A DNA stretch of 64,000 nucleotides from Lachnospira sp. UBA3790 (GTDB taxonomy: Bacteria; Bacillota; Clostridia; Lachnospirales; Lachnospiraceae), in contig DFEY01000002.1 of the NCBI GenBank assembly GCA_002369135.1, positions 1 to 64,000 of the forward strand, written 5' to 3'. The notes under the pieces were generated by a model. That model made no database searches and had not been told where the DNA came from. It saw nothing but the letters and a program-made list of their open reading frames with translations. Position numbers and translations under genes: made by a program. This document shows, piece after piece, positions 8,631-16,751 of this stretch (its first letter is position 1; every line of letters starts with the position of its first letter).

Positions 8631-9715
8631 AGATATTCGTTAATAAAAGGATCTAAGTAACCATCAAGGACCTTATTCACATCCGCCACTTCGCAGTTTG
8701 TTCTGTGGTCTTTTGCCATAGTATATGGCTGAAGTACATATGAGCGGATTTGGTTGCCCCATCCTATCTCAGTTACTTCGCCGCGGATGTCATCTCGCTT
8801 AGCAGCCTCTTCTTCTTTCTTCTTTAAATACAGTTGAGACTTAAGCATTCTCATAGCCTGTTCTTTGTTTTGAGTTTGAGATCTTTGGTTTTGACACTGC
8901 ACAACTATTCCCGTTGGGATATGTGTGATTCGAATGGCGGATGATGTTTTATTTACATGCTGTCCACCTGCTCCACTCGCTCTGTATGTGTCTACTCTTA
9001 TCTCGTCATCATTTATTTCTATATCTAAGTCCTCTTCTATCTCTGGCATAACTTCAACCGAAGTAAAAGATGTTTGTCTTTTTCCTTGTGCATTGAAAGG
9101 ACTAATACGAACTAATCTATGAACACCTTTTTCAGATTTAAGATAGCCGTATGCATTAGTTCCCTTAATCATAAATGTGATCGATTTAATTCCTGCTTCG
9201 TCGCCATCTAAAAAGTCTACCACCTCATGTGTAAATCCGTGTGACTCTGCATATCTTGTGTACATTCTATAAAGCATACTTGCCCAATCGCATGACTCTG
9301 TTCCACCTGCGCCAGCATTAATCTTAATCACTGCATCGCAATCATCGTACTCGTCCGACAAAAGTGCCGAAATCTTCACTCGATCAAACTCAGCAACAAA
9401 AGAATCCAACGCCTCTTTAAGTTCATCAGCTGACAAAGCATCTTCATCTTCTTCTGCCATCTCAATCATTACAGAAACATCATCGTACTGCTCTTGCAAA
9501 TCCTTTATCTCCGCCAAAGATTTCTTCAAAACATTCGCTTCTTTCACAGTCTTTTGCGCAGACTCAGAATCATCCCAGAAGTCCGGTTTTTCCATAGTTG
9601 CTTCTAGCTCAGCAATCTTGCTTTCAGTTTCTTCTATATGAAAAGACTTCGCAAGTTCTTCTAGACGATCTGTATAACTATTCAATTCCTGTTTGTACTG
9701 TTCTAGTTCTATCAT
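8612..9715 (-). CDS. prfB: Peptide chain release factor 2
   Basis: RF2 recognises UAA and UGA. The GGQ motif (GAGGQHVNKT) for peptidyl-tRNA hydrolysis and the RF2-type codon-recognition tripeptide SPF (RISPFNAQG) are present; 367 residues is full length. The reading frame runs unbroken through the segment AKSFHIEETES, where many bacteria have an in-frame UGA and a programmed +1 frameshift, so this copy seems not to be autoregulated that way. RBS AAAGG before ATG 9715. Confidence 0.96.
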   Translation of the reverse strand: MIELEQYKQELNSYTDRLEELAKSFHIEETESKIAELEATMEKPDFWDDSESAQKTVKEANVLKKSLAEIKDLQEQYDDVSVMIEMAEEDEDALSADELKEALDSFVAEFDRVKISALLSDEYDDCDAVIKINAGAGGTESCDWASMLYRMYTRYAESHGFTHEVVDFLDGDEAGIKSITFMIKGTNAYGYLKSEKGVHRLVRISPFNAQGKRQTSFTSVEVMPEIEEDLDIEINDDEIRVDTYRASGAGGQHVNKTSSAIRITHIPTGIVVQCQNQRSQTQNKEQAMRMLKSQLYLKKKEEEAAKRDDIRGEVTEIGWGNQIRSYVLQPYTMAKDHRTNCEVADVNKVLDGYLDPFINEYLKWIHE

Positions 9716-9739
9716 ATTTTATACCTTTTATTTTTAGAC

Positions 9740-9802
9740 AAAAAAATGCCTAAGGGGCAACGTACTTAACATTACGCTTAGCATTGAGCTACCTACCTTA
9801 GG
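9740..9802 (-). terminator. Compound hairpin with T-run between the DUF3800 gene and prfB
   Basis: CCTAAGG (9802-9796) pairs with CCTTAGG (9755-9749), followed by seven T (9746-9740) on the minus strand. Inside the loop AGCGTA and TACGTT form a second 6-bp hairpin. It looks like an intrinsic terminator or attenuator between the two genes, 25 nt before the prfB start. Confidence 0.55.
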
Positions 9803-9820
9803 TCTTGTAACATCATATTA

Positions 9821-10546
9821 TCATAGTGACTTAAGAGTGTCAATCATATAACTCCCTGTTTCCATCACTTTGTCAGTACGTCCTTTTACAATGTCACCTG
9901 GAAACTCACTTACTCGAAACTTTTCATGAGATATGATTGGCAAAACATTCTTAACAATATCACGCCTTTTATATGAATTATAAAAAGTGTTAACAATTAA
10001 ATCCGCTAACTGAATCCCAAAATTAGTAGCAGAATCATAATAAGTGATTTGAAAATCGAAATCATATGCACAATACTCTGTTAACAGATATGTTCTCAAA
10101 TCCTTTAACTCACCAACACCAAGGTTTCTATTGTCTATACTAAAAATAAATCTCACTTCTTCATTGAGGTTATCTAAATCAATTAAAGGTAATATACAAT
10201 CTTGAATAACTAACTTTACAGCATAATTGAAGAAAATATTAGACTGTACAACGGATTTTCTCATTTGTCTTTTATTGAAAACTTTTGTGAATCCATAAAA
10301 GTTTTCAATCTTTTGAATCGATTCAAATATTCTAATCTTTTCTTCATCTTCAAAATCAAATGATTTTATTTCCTTTTCTAAAGGAATATTCTTTTCATCT
10401 TTAATTTCTTTATTAATAGTTCGATAACAAGAAATAATTTTGTTTTTGTCTCTTTGTATTGTAAAATACCCGCCTACTGCAAAGTACTTAGCCTTACTAT
10501 TCTTGTGTATAGATCCACTTTCATCTATATAAATGTAAATATTCAT
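9821..10546 (-). CDS. DUF3800 family protein
   Basis: A 241-residue soluble protein with the family signatures: N-terminal YIDESGS and C-terminal GIQLADLIVN; a SIDNRN segment lies between. DUF3800 proteins are of unproven function and are often found in accessory or mobile regions. Composition is richer in Ile, Lys, Asn and AT-rich codons than the flanking secA and prfB. It starts 22 nt after secA with a GGGGGAG site, so it is probably transcribed with secA. Not recognisable as a nuclease from sequence alone, although conserved acidic residues are suggestive. Confidence 0.85.
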   Translation of the reverse strand: MNIYIYIDESGSIHKNSKAKYFAVGGYFTIQRDKNKIISCYRTINKEIKDEKNIPLEKEIKSFDFEDEEKIRIFESIQKIENFYGFTKVFNKRQMRKSVVQSNIFFNYAVKLVIQDCILPLIDLDNLNEEVRFIFSIDNRNLGVGELKDLRTYLLTEYCAYDFDFQITYYDSATNFGIQLADLIVNTFYNSYKRRDIVKNVLPIISHEKFRVSEFPGDIVKGRTDKVMETGSYMIDTLKSL

Positions 10547-10567
10547 TCTACTCCCCCACAGTAGTTT

Positions 10568-13141
10568 TTATGCGCCAGGTCTTCCGTGACAGTGTTTGTA
10601 TTTCTTACCACTTCCACAAGGACATGGATCATTAGGATATACCTTCTCTGTCTCTCTTACCTTTGGCATGTGAATCTCTTGGTCATCACCTTTATTTGTA
10701 CCAGTAACCTCAGCCACCTCTTCACGCTCAACACTCTGTTCAACTTGAATGTGGAATAGAGTCCTGATTGTGTCTTCTTTGATGGCGTCAACCATGTAAG
10801 CAAAGATTTCAAATGCCTGAATCTTGTACTCAATAGCCGGATCCTTCTGACCATAAGCAGCAAGTCCAATACCTTGCTTCAACTGCTCTAAATCATCTAG
10901 GTGATCCATCCACTTCTGATCGATAACACGCATTAGAACCATACGCTCTAATTCACGCACATGCTCTTCGCCTGGGAACTCAGACTCTTTAAGTTCATAA
11001 GCCTTGTGAGCACCTTCTTTTATAATCTGCTTAAACTCAGCTTGTGATAGCTGATTCAATTCATCTTCGCTAATCTCTAACTGCAAAGGAATAATATCAA
11101 ATAGCGCCTGGCGCAAACCTTCTGTATCCCAGTCCTTTGGATTATCACCATGGCAGAACTGATCAACCTTTGCGTCAATAACCTCATTCATCATCTTGAT
11201 GATAGAGTCACGCATATCTTCGCCGTCTAGCACACGAGCTCTCTCGGCATATATAATCTCTCTTTGGTCATTGTTAACCTTATCGTAATCCATAAGGTTC
11301 TTTCTGATACCAAAGTTGTTACCCTCAATCTTCTTCTGCGCACGCTCAATCGTGTTCGACAAAGACTTGTGATGTATCTCTTCGTTCTCAGGAACGCGAA
11401 GTGCATTGAACACTGAAATCAAACGCTCTGAACCAAAGAGTCTCATAACATCATCCTCTAGTGAGATGAAGAACTTAGATTCACCGACGTCACCTTGACG
11501 ACCTGAACGACCACGTAACTGGTTATCGATACGACGTGATTCGTGTCTCTCTGTTCCGACAATCTTTAGACCGCCAGCTTCTCTTGCTTCATCGTCCAAC
11601 TTAATATCAGTACCACGACCAGCCATGTTAGTAGCGATAGTTACTGCACCATGCTTACCAGCATCTGCTACTATCTCAGCTTCCATCTCGTGGAACTTCG
11701 CATTCAACACGTTGTGAGGAATGCCTTGCTTCTTAAGAAGTTTACTAATCTCTTCAGATGAATCGATGTTGATAGTACCAACCAAAACCGGCTGTCCCTT
11801 CTTGTGTGCTTTGACGATCTCTTCTATTACAGCGTGTAACTTTTCTTTTTTTGTTTTAAATACAGCATCGTCATAATCTTTTCTTCTGACTGGCTCGTTA
11901 GTTGGAATTTCAACAACGTCCATACTGTAGATATCTCTAAACTCTTTTTCCTCTGTAATAGCGGTACCCGTCATACCCGCTTTCTTCTCATATTTATTAA
12001 AGAAGTTCTGGAATGTAATAGTAGCCAAAGTCTTACTTTCTCTTTGAACCTTAACATGCTCTTTTGCTTCGATAGCCTGATGCAAACCGTCAGAATATCT
12101 TCTACCTGGCATGATACGTCCAGTAAACTCATCTACTATCAATACTTCGTTATCTCTAACCACATAGTCCTGATCTCTGTGCATCAAGTTGTGCGCACGA
12201 AGAGCAAGAATCATGTTGTGCTGCAACTCTAAGTTTTCAGCATCAGCATAGTTGTCTACGTGGAAGAACTGCTCAACCTTTTTTATACCTTGTGCAGTTA
12301 GTGTAACAATCTTGTCCTTCTCGTTTACAAGGAAGTCTCCGTCTTCTTCTAAGTCAACGCCCATCAAAGCATCCATCTTTGAAAGATCAGTCTTAGCTTC
12401 ACCTCTCTCCATACGGCGTGCTAAGATGTCGCACATCTCATAAAGCTTTGTAGACTTTCCACTTGAACCAGAAATGATAAGAGGTGTTCTAGCCTCGTCG
12501 ATAAGAACCGAGTCCACCTCGTCCACGATTGCGTAGTGCAAACCTCTTTGAACAAGTTGTTCTTTATAAACAACCATGTTGTCTCTCAAATAATCGAAAC
12601 CAAGTTCGTTGTTTGTGATATATGTAATGTCTGAGTTGTATGCTTCTCTCTTCTCTTCAGGTTCCATATCGGCAAGCACGCAACCAACTGTAAGACCCAA
12701 CGCTCTGTGAACTTGACCCATCCACTCAGCATCACGGTTTGCCAAGTATTCGTTTACTGTTACGATATGTACACCCTTACCTTCTAGGGCATTCAAATAT
12801 GCTGGAAGCAAACAAGTCTGTGTTTTACCTTCACCAGTCTTCATCTCTGCGATACGACCTTCGTGAAGAATAATACCACCCTGTAACTGACAAGGATAAT
12901 GCTCTGTACCAAGGATACGTCTTGTAGCCTCTCTTACCAAAGCAAATGCCTCCGGCAAAAGATCATCCAAAGTCTCACCATTTGCTAGGCGCTCTTTGAA
13001 CTCCTCAGTCTTCGCCTTCATCTCATCATCAGAAAGTTTCATCATGTCATCTCTTAGTGAAAGAATCTTATCGACTTTATGCTTATGTCTCTTTAATTCT
13101 CTCTCACTATGAGTTCCTATTACTTTTGTTATTAATCCCAT
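10568..13141 (-). CDS. secA: Preprotein translocase ATPase SecA
   Basis: Motor ATPase that drives secretion through SecYEG (SecY is at 48.4 kb). Walker A MKTGEGKTQT near residue 105, DEVDSVLIDEARTPLI near 210, GTDIKL and RGRSGRQGD in the second motor domain, and a C-terminal SEC-C zinc motif (CPCGSGKKYKHCHG). At 857 residues it is full length. Firmicutes often have secA next to prfB; here a DUF3800 gene separates them. Confidence 0.98.
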   Translation of the reverse strand: MGLITKVIGTHSERELKRHKHKVDKILSLRDDMMKLSDDEMKAKTEEFKERLANGETLDDLLPEAFALVREATRRILGTEHYPCQLQGGIILHEGRIAEMKTGEGKTQTCLLPAYLNALEGKGVHIVTVNEYLANRDAEWMGQVHRALGLTVGCVLADMEPEEKREAYNSDITYITNNELGFDYLRDNMVVYKEQLVQRGLHYAIVDEVDSVLIDEARTPLIISGSSGKSTKLYEMCDILARRMERGEAKTDLSKMDALMGVDLEEDGDFLVNEKDKIVTLTAQGIKKVEQFFHVDNYADAENLELQHNMILALRAHNLMHRDQDYVVRDNEVLIVDEFTGRIMPGRRYSDGLHQAIEAKEHVKVQRESKTLATITFQNFFNKYEKKAGMTGTAITEEKEFRDIYSMDVVEIPTNEPVRRKDYDDAVFKTKKEKLHAVIEEIVKAHKKGQPVLVGTINIDSSEEISKLLKKQGIPHNVLNAKFHEMEAEIVADAGKHGAVTIATNMAGRGTDIKLDDEAREAGGLKIVGTERHESRRIDNQLRGRSGRQGDVGESKFFISLEDDVMRLFGSERLISVFNALRVPENEEIHHKSLSNTIERAQKKIEGNNFGIRKNLMDYDKVNNDQREIIYAERARVLDGEDMRDSIIKMMNEVIDAKVDQFCHGDNPKDWDTEGLRQALFDIIPLQLEISEDELNQLSQAEFKQIIKEGAHKAYELKESEFPGEEHVRELERMVLMRVIDQKWMDHLDDLEQLKQGIGLAAYGQKDPAIEYKIQAFEIFAYMVDAIKEDTIRTLFHIQVEQSVEREEVAEVTGTNKGDDQEIHMPKVRETEKVYPNDPCPCGSGKKYKHCHGRPGA

Positions 13142-13169
13142 TGTTTGTACCTCTTATTTCTAGGGCATT

Positions 13170-13229
13170 GAAAAACTAGCCCTTATACACATCTTGAAAT
13201 ATTTTAGCATCTAGGCTAGTTTTAATCAA
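13170..13229 (-). promoter_or_regulatory. secA promoter with overlapping inverted repeat
   Basis: Minus strand -35 TTGATT (13229-13224), 17-bp spacer, -10 TAAAAT (13206-13201). An inverted repeat AAAACTAGCC (13223-13214) / GGCTAGTTTT (13181-13172) has its left arm in the promoter spacer and its right arm in the leader, so it could act as an operator or, if transcription starts further upstream, as an attenuator followed by a short T-run. Confidence 0.45.
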
Positions 13230-13266
13230 TAAACATACTGTGATATAAATGTAAACAATCTATGAA

Positions 13267-13398
13267 CAATGAGAACAATCCCTCAAAGGCCTTCGGCCTT
13301 TTTCGTGAGGGCGTTCGCCCAATATATCTAAAATAAAAAAGGGAGATAAGAATAAATTCTTATCTCCCTTTTCCATTTTATCTATACTGTTCTCATTG
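13267..13398. repeat. Nested inverted-repeat element between secA and hpf
   Basis: Outer arms CAATGAGAACA (13267-13277) and TGTTCTCATTG (13388-13398) match perfectly over 11 bp. Between them lie AAAGGCC-TTC-GGCCTTT (13285-13301) framed by CCCTC/GAGGG, GGGCG-TT-CGCCC (13309-13320, sharing GGG with the previous hairpin), and a 17-bp AT-rich hairpin (13337-13372) that serves as the hpf terminator. The element fills the interval up to the hpf stop codon. Its plan resembles the elements at 22.9 and 59.6 kb, in the opposite orientation. Confidence 0.6.
13331..13372 (-). terminator. Terminator of hpf
   Basis: A 17-bp perfect stem AAAAGGGAGATAAGAAT / ATTCTTATCTCCCTTTT with T-rich sequence following on the minus strand, about 27 nt after the hpf stop. 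It is the long arm of the nested element described for 13267-13398. Confidence 0.88.
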
Positions 13399-13932
13399 CT
13401 AATCAAGCTCCGGTTCAATAAGTCCATATGTGTCGCCTTTTCTCTTATAAACTACATTTACCTCATCAGTATCTGCGTTTAGGAAAACGAAAAAGCTGTG
13501 TCCTAGCATATCCATCTGCTCACATGCCTCTTCAGCGTCCATAGGCTTAATGCCGAATCTCTTAGTTCTAACAATTTGAATACCCTCGTCATCGTATGTG
13601 TACTCTTCCACATAATCATCAGCGAAGATTTCTTTTGCAGTACGTTTACTATCAATTAATTTTTCTTTGTGTCTAATCAACTGTCTGATGATAGTATCCT
13701 GTGCCATGTCAATAGCAGCAAATAAATCCATATCCTCTTCTTCCGCTCTAATGATATGTCCTCTTACTGGTATTGTCACCTCCACTTTCTTCATGTTCTT
13801 ACGTTCACTAAGGGTTACATCTACTTTGGTGTCATCATCCAGGTACTTACCTACCTTTGCAAACTTGTCATTAATTTGGTTCTTAATGCCTTCTTTAACT
13901 TCCAAGTTCTTTCCAAAAATAATAATATTCAT
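13399..13932 (-). CDS. hpf: Ribosome hibernation promoting factor, long form
   Basis: A 177-residue protein: N-terminal ribosome-binding domain (about 1-105, FGKNLEVKEGIK, ATIPVRGH-like strand) and the C-terminal dimerisation tail (about 120-177, KPMDAEEACEQMDMLGHSFF, then YKRKGDTYGLIEP) typical of long HPF that forms 100S ribosome dimers. ATG 13932 with GGGAG 8 nt upstream is used; an 11-codon extension is ignored. A possible promoter has TATAAT at 13969-13964 with a poor -35. Confidence 0.95.
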   Translation of the reverse strand: MNIIIFGKNLEVKEGIKNQINDKFAKVGKYLDDDTKVDVTLSERKNMKKVEVTIPVRGHIIRAEEEDMDLFAAIDMAQDTIIRQLIRHKEKLIDSKRTAKEIFADDYVEEYTYDDEGIQIVRTKRFGIKPMDAEEACEQMDMLGHSFFVFLNADTDEVNVVYKRKGDTYGLIEPELD

Positions 13933-14052
13933 GATGTCACTCCCTTCTTTATTTGGTATTTCCATTATATCATATACAACGAGAAATGTATTAATAAAAA
14001 TTTGAATATCGATAGGGCGTTCACTAAATAAATAACTAGCATAACTCTCATC

Positions 14053-14874
14053 TTAGTCAATACTAATTGATACTACTTCGGGTCTATTATTAACTCTAAT
14101 AGGTAAAACACTTGCCCCCAAACCAGCATTCACAATCATTGTTGTACCATCTTCTTTATATATGCCTTTAGTATATTTAGGGAATAATCCCTGCCCCGGA
14201 GCGTATAATGCATACCTAGAAAAAGGTACTCTCAAAAACCCACCATGAGTATGTCCTGTTAGTACTAAATCAACTTTATTATTAACATATATGTCAAAAA
14301 ATTGCGGTTCATGTATTAAAAGCACTTTATAACTGTTCGCTGGACAATTTGAAATAATATTTTTCAAATTTCCATTCACTGTTTCCTTATCAGATAACAA
14401 ATTATCCTCAATTCCTATAAATGAAATATTATTAACAACTTTCGATTCATGATTTAGAACTATCACACCTTTACTTTCAATTTCTTCCATAAAGTTGTCT
14501 GCCAAAGGATTTGTTATGGGATCGTCATGGTTTCCCGTAACATAAAAAGTCTTTGTTATTTTGGATAATTCTCCCATTAAGAACACCATAGGTTTAATGT
14601 CAGAATGTGGATTATCTAAAACATCACCTGTTACAGCGATATAATCCGGGTTTTGTTTTTTTATTTTTTCTATTATACCCAAATTGTTTTTGCCAAATAC
14701 TCTATCATGAACATCCGATATGTGTACAATTTTTATTTTTTTTCCTATTTTTTTGTTTCTTAGTTTATGTTCTTTTATACAAACAGAATTGTGTTCATAT
14801 GTTAAATAGGACAATAAAGCAATTGCCAAGATAACTAATGCTAAAAAAACTATTTTCAATTTAACTTTTTCCAT
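14053..14874 (-). CDS. Membrane-anchored metallophosphoesterase (YkuE/YaeI-like)
   Basis: One N-terminal membrane segment (about residues 8-25) followed by a calcineurin-like phosphoesterase domain with all motifs: SDVHD, TGDVLD, TGNHDD and GHTHGG. Such proteins act on the outer face of the membrane; relatives hydrolyse phosphodiesters or lipid pyrophosphates, but the substrate here is unknown. Start ATG 14874 has AGGTGG upstream; a longer TTG start is less likely. It is AT-rich relative to neighbours. No terminator is obvious in the 120 nt before hpf. Confidence 0.88.
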   Translation of the reverse strand: MEKVKLKIVFLALVILAIALLSYLTYEHNSVCIKEHKLRNKKIGKKIKIVHISDVHDRVFGKNNLGIIEKIKKQNPDYIAVTGDVLDNPHSDIKPMVFLMGELSKITKTFYVTGNHDDPITNPLADNFMEEIESKGVIVLNHESKVVNNISFIGIEDNLLSDKETVNGNLKNIISNCPANSYKVLLIHEPQFFDIYVNNKVDLVLTGHTHGGFLRVPFSRYALYAPGQGLFPKYTKGIYKEDGTTMIVNAGLGASVLPIRVNNRPEVVSISID

Positions 14875-15054
14875 TTTATTATTCCACCTGATGCAATTCA
14901 ATAATATATTGTTCTTACCACACTCTTTCTTCCTCTCCTATCGAGAAGGTGGTGTGTTTAACCAATTTCAAACAAAATATCATATTAATTATTTCTGTGT
15001 ATAGTTAATATATTTTATCTTCACTAACGGAAGTAAAATATATACACTTTACAT

Positions 15055-15090
15055 AAAAAAGAGTTTGGATTACTAATCCAAACTCTTTCT
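15055..15090 (-). terminator. Terminator of the NlpC/P60 gene
   Basis: Stem AAAGAGTTTGGATT / AATCCAAACTCTTT with a 3-nt loop and six T following on the minus strand, 20 nt after the stop. The rest of 14902-15054 is AT-rich and I see no gene there. Confidence 0.9.
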
Positions 15091-15110
15091 AATATATATT
15101 CGATTTTTAA

Positions 15111-16457
15111 TTATCCAATAATTCTTCTAGCCGCACATGGTGATCCCATTCCACTGATTGTGATACCTGTTCTCTCGTTTGATGCGTGAATAATCTGTCC
15201 GCCACCCATATAGATAGCAACGTGACTAATTCTTCCACCACCGTATCTGTAGAATAACAAGTCTCCAGCTTTTAGGTTGCTCATTGATACTGCACGACCA
15301 TTGTTTACCTGAGTATAAGATGATCTGTTTAGCGAAATACCAAAGTGAGCATATACTGACATTGTAAATCCTGAACAGTCTGTACCGTGTGTCAAACTTG
15401 ATCCACCAAATACATATGGATTTCCTAGGAAGTTCTTAGCGTATGAAACAATTGATCCGCCTCGTCCGCCACCTGATGAACCACCAGAGTAACTTCTACG
15501 TTTTGGTTTACTATATCCGTAACTGCTTGAGTTACTTCTACGGCGTGAACTATTTCCATTTGAATAGTTGTTTCCACCACCGTTGTTGCTGTTTCCATTG
15601 CTGACGTTTCCGCCACCATTGTTTCCACCGCCTGCGTTTCCGCCACCGTTGTTGTTTTCAGCGGCTTCTGCTGCTGCAGCCTCTGCTGCTGCTCTAGCTT
15701 CAGCTTCTTCTCTAGCCTTCTGAGCTGCAATCTCTGCTTTTTCTTCAGCGATAGTCTTAGCCTGGTCAAAGTCAACGGATACTTTGACGAAGTCAGATGA
15801 AACCCATCCGTTCTTTCCTTCGCTTACTCTAAGTTTAACCCATCTACCATCTTTGCTGTACTTCTTCATTGACTTGCAGTCACCCTTGAAGACGTTTGTT
15901 ACAACAGATGAATCTGATGAACTCTTAGATCTTAAGTGAACACCGTTTTCTTTAACTGTAGCAAATACATATCCTTCATCTAAACAGAAGTTGATAGCAT
16001 CATCACCTGTTTTAAAGAAGCTTGCTTTACAGTAACCTCTACAATTACCTGACTTAATCTTATACCAACCATTACTTTGTCCTAGAATGATTGCTCCACA
16101 GTTATTGTAGATTTTACCCTTAACTTTTGAATTTTCGTTTGGTTTCTTACGAACATTAACATAGCCGTCTTCTCCACCTTCTACCTTTGCGATAGCGATG
16201 TCTGAGAATACCTTGCTCATCTTGCTATTCATGTTAACATTCACGTTTTCACCATCTGTTGGTGAAGTCTGATATGCTGGAAGCATGCTAGAAACATCCT
16301 TGCCACCGTTATTGATATAACCGCCAACAAGCTCTGTAGCACCCGCTGCAGGGATATCTGTTTCCAACTCTTCCGCTGGTACAGGAACCATGCTAGACAC
16401 AGAAAGTGTCATAGCGAACACCATACATGCTATTTTCTTTGTAATTTGGTTTTTCAT
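15111..16457 (-). CDS. Secreted NlpC/P60 peptidoglycan endopeptidase with two SH3 domains
   Basis: A signal peptide (about 1-28), two bacterial SH3 domains (about 85-140, YVNVRKKPNENSKV; about 160-218, GVHLRSKSSSDSSVV), an Ala/Glu-rich helical stretch (about 222-262), a Gly/Asn-rich linker (263-320) and a C-terminal NlpC/P60 domain with catalytic TDCSGF, SHVAIYMG and IIHAS. Such enzymes cut D-Glu-mDAP bonds in stem peptides during growth or division. The 448-residue gene is monocistronic with its own promoter and terminator. Start supported by GGAGG upstream. Confidence 0.95.
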   Translation of the reverse strand: MKNQITKKIACMVFAMTLSVSSMVPVPAEELETDIPAAGATELVGGYINNGGKDVSSMLPAYQTSPTDGENVNVNMNSKMSKVFSDIAIAKVEGGEDGYVNVRKKPNENSKVKGKIYNNCGAIILGQSNGWYKIKSGNCRGYCKASFFKTGDDAINFCLDEGYVFATVKENGVHLRSKSSSDSSVVTNVFKGDCKSMKKYSKDGRWVKLRVSEGKNGWVSSDFVKVSVDFDQAKTIAEEKAEIAAQKAREEAEARAAAEAAAAEAAENNNGGGNAGGGNNGGGNVSNGNSNNGGGNNYSNGNSSRRRSNSSSYGYSKPKRRSYSGGSSGGGRGGSIVSYAKNFLGNPYVFGGSSLTHGTDCSGFTMSVYAHFGISLNRSSYTQVNNGRAVSMSNLKAGDLLFYRYGGGRISHVAIYMGGGQIIHASNERTGITISGMGSPCAARRIIG

Positions 16458-16493
16458 AAAAAATAACCTCCAATAATTTGTAACGCATTGGAA

Positions 16494-16547
16494 TTTGTAA
16501 ATGTTACAAATGTATTACAATTATAACAATATTTTTATTATTGTCAA
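16494..16547 (-). promoter_or_regulatory. Promoter and palindromic operator of the NlpC/P60 gene
   Basis: Minus strand -35 TTGACA (16547-16542), 16-bp spacer, -10 TATAAT (16525-16520). Just downstream is a perfect palindrome TTTGTAA-CAT-TTACAAA (16510-16494), and the half-site TTTGTAAC recurs at 16477-16484. Placement between start site and RBS fits a repressor operator. Further upstream (16562-16589) is another inverted repeat, TTTCTCAA / TTGAGAAA. Confidence 0.72.
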
Positions 16548-16751
16548 CCACTTTTTGCTATTTTCTCAAGTTTCATCACATTTGAGAAAGTGTGTTATGT
16601 AAAGTTATCCACACCATCTTTAATTATACTCCTTTTTTATGTAAAGTAAAAGTGGCTTTTTTTTACTTTTTGTGCTATCTTTTTTCTAGATAAACACTAA
16701 TCACTATTATATATAGAAAAGTAATATAATCTTGATAGTTAGGAGATAAAT

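Noticed and set aside
14902..15054. GTGTGTT/ACCACAC-like repeats near 14920-14960 as an operator.
   Set aside because: The arms pair over only about five bases; not distinguishable from chance.
15425..15775. Minus-strand frame of 116 codons within the NlpC/P60 gene.
   Set aside because: It is the out-of-frame reading of the Ala/Glu and Gly/Asn low-complexity segment; the real frame has a complete domain order.
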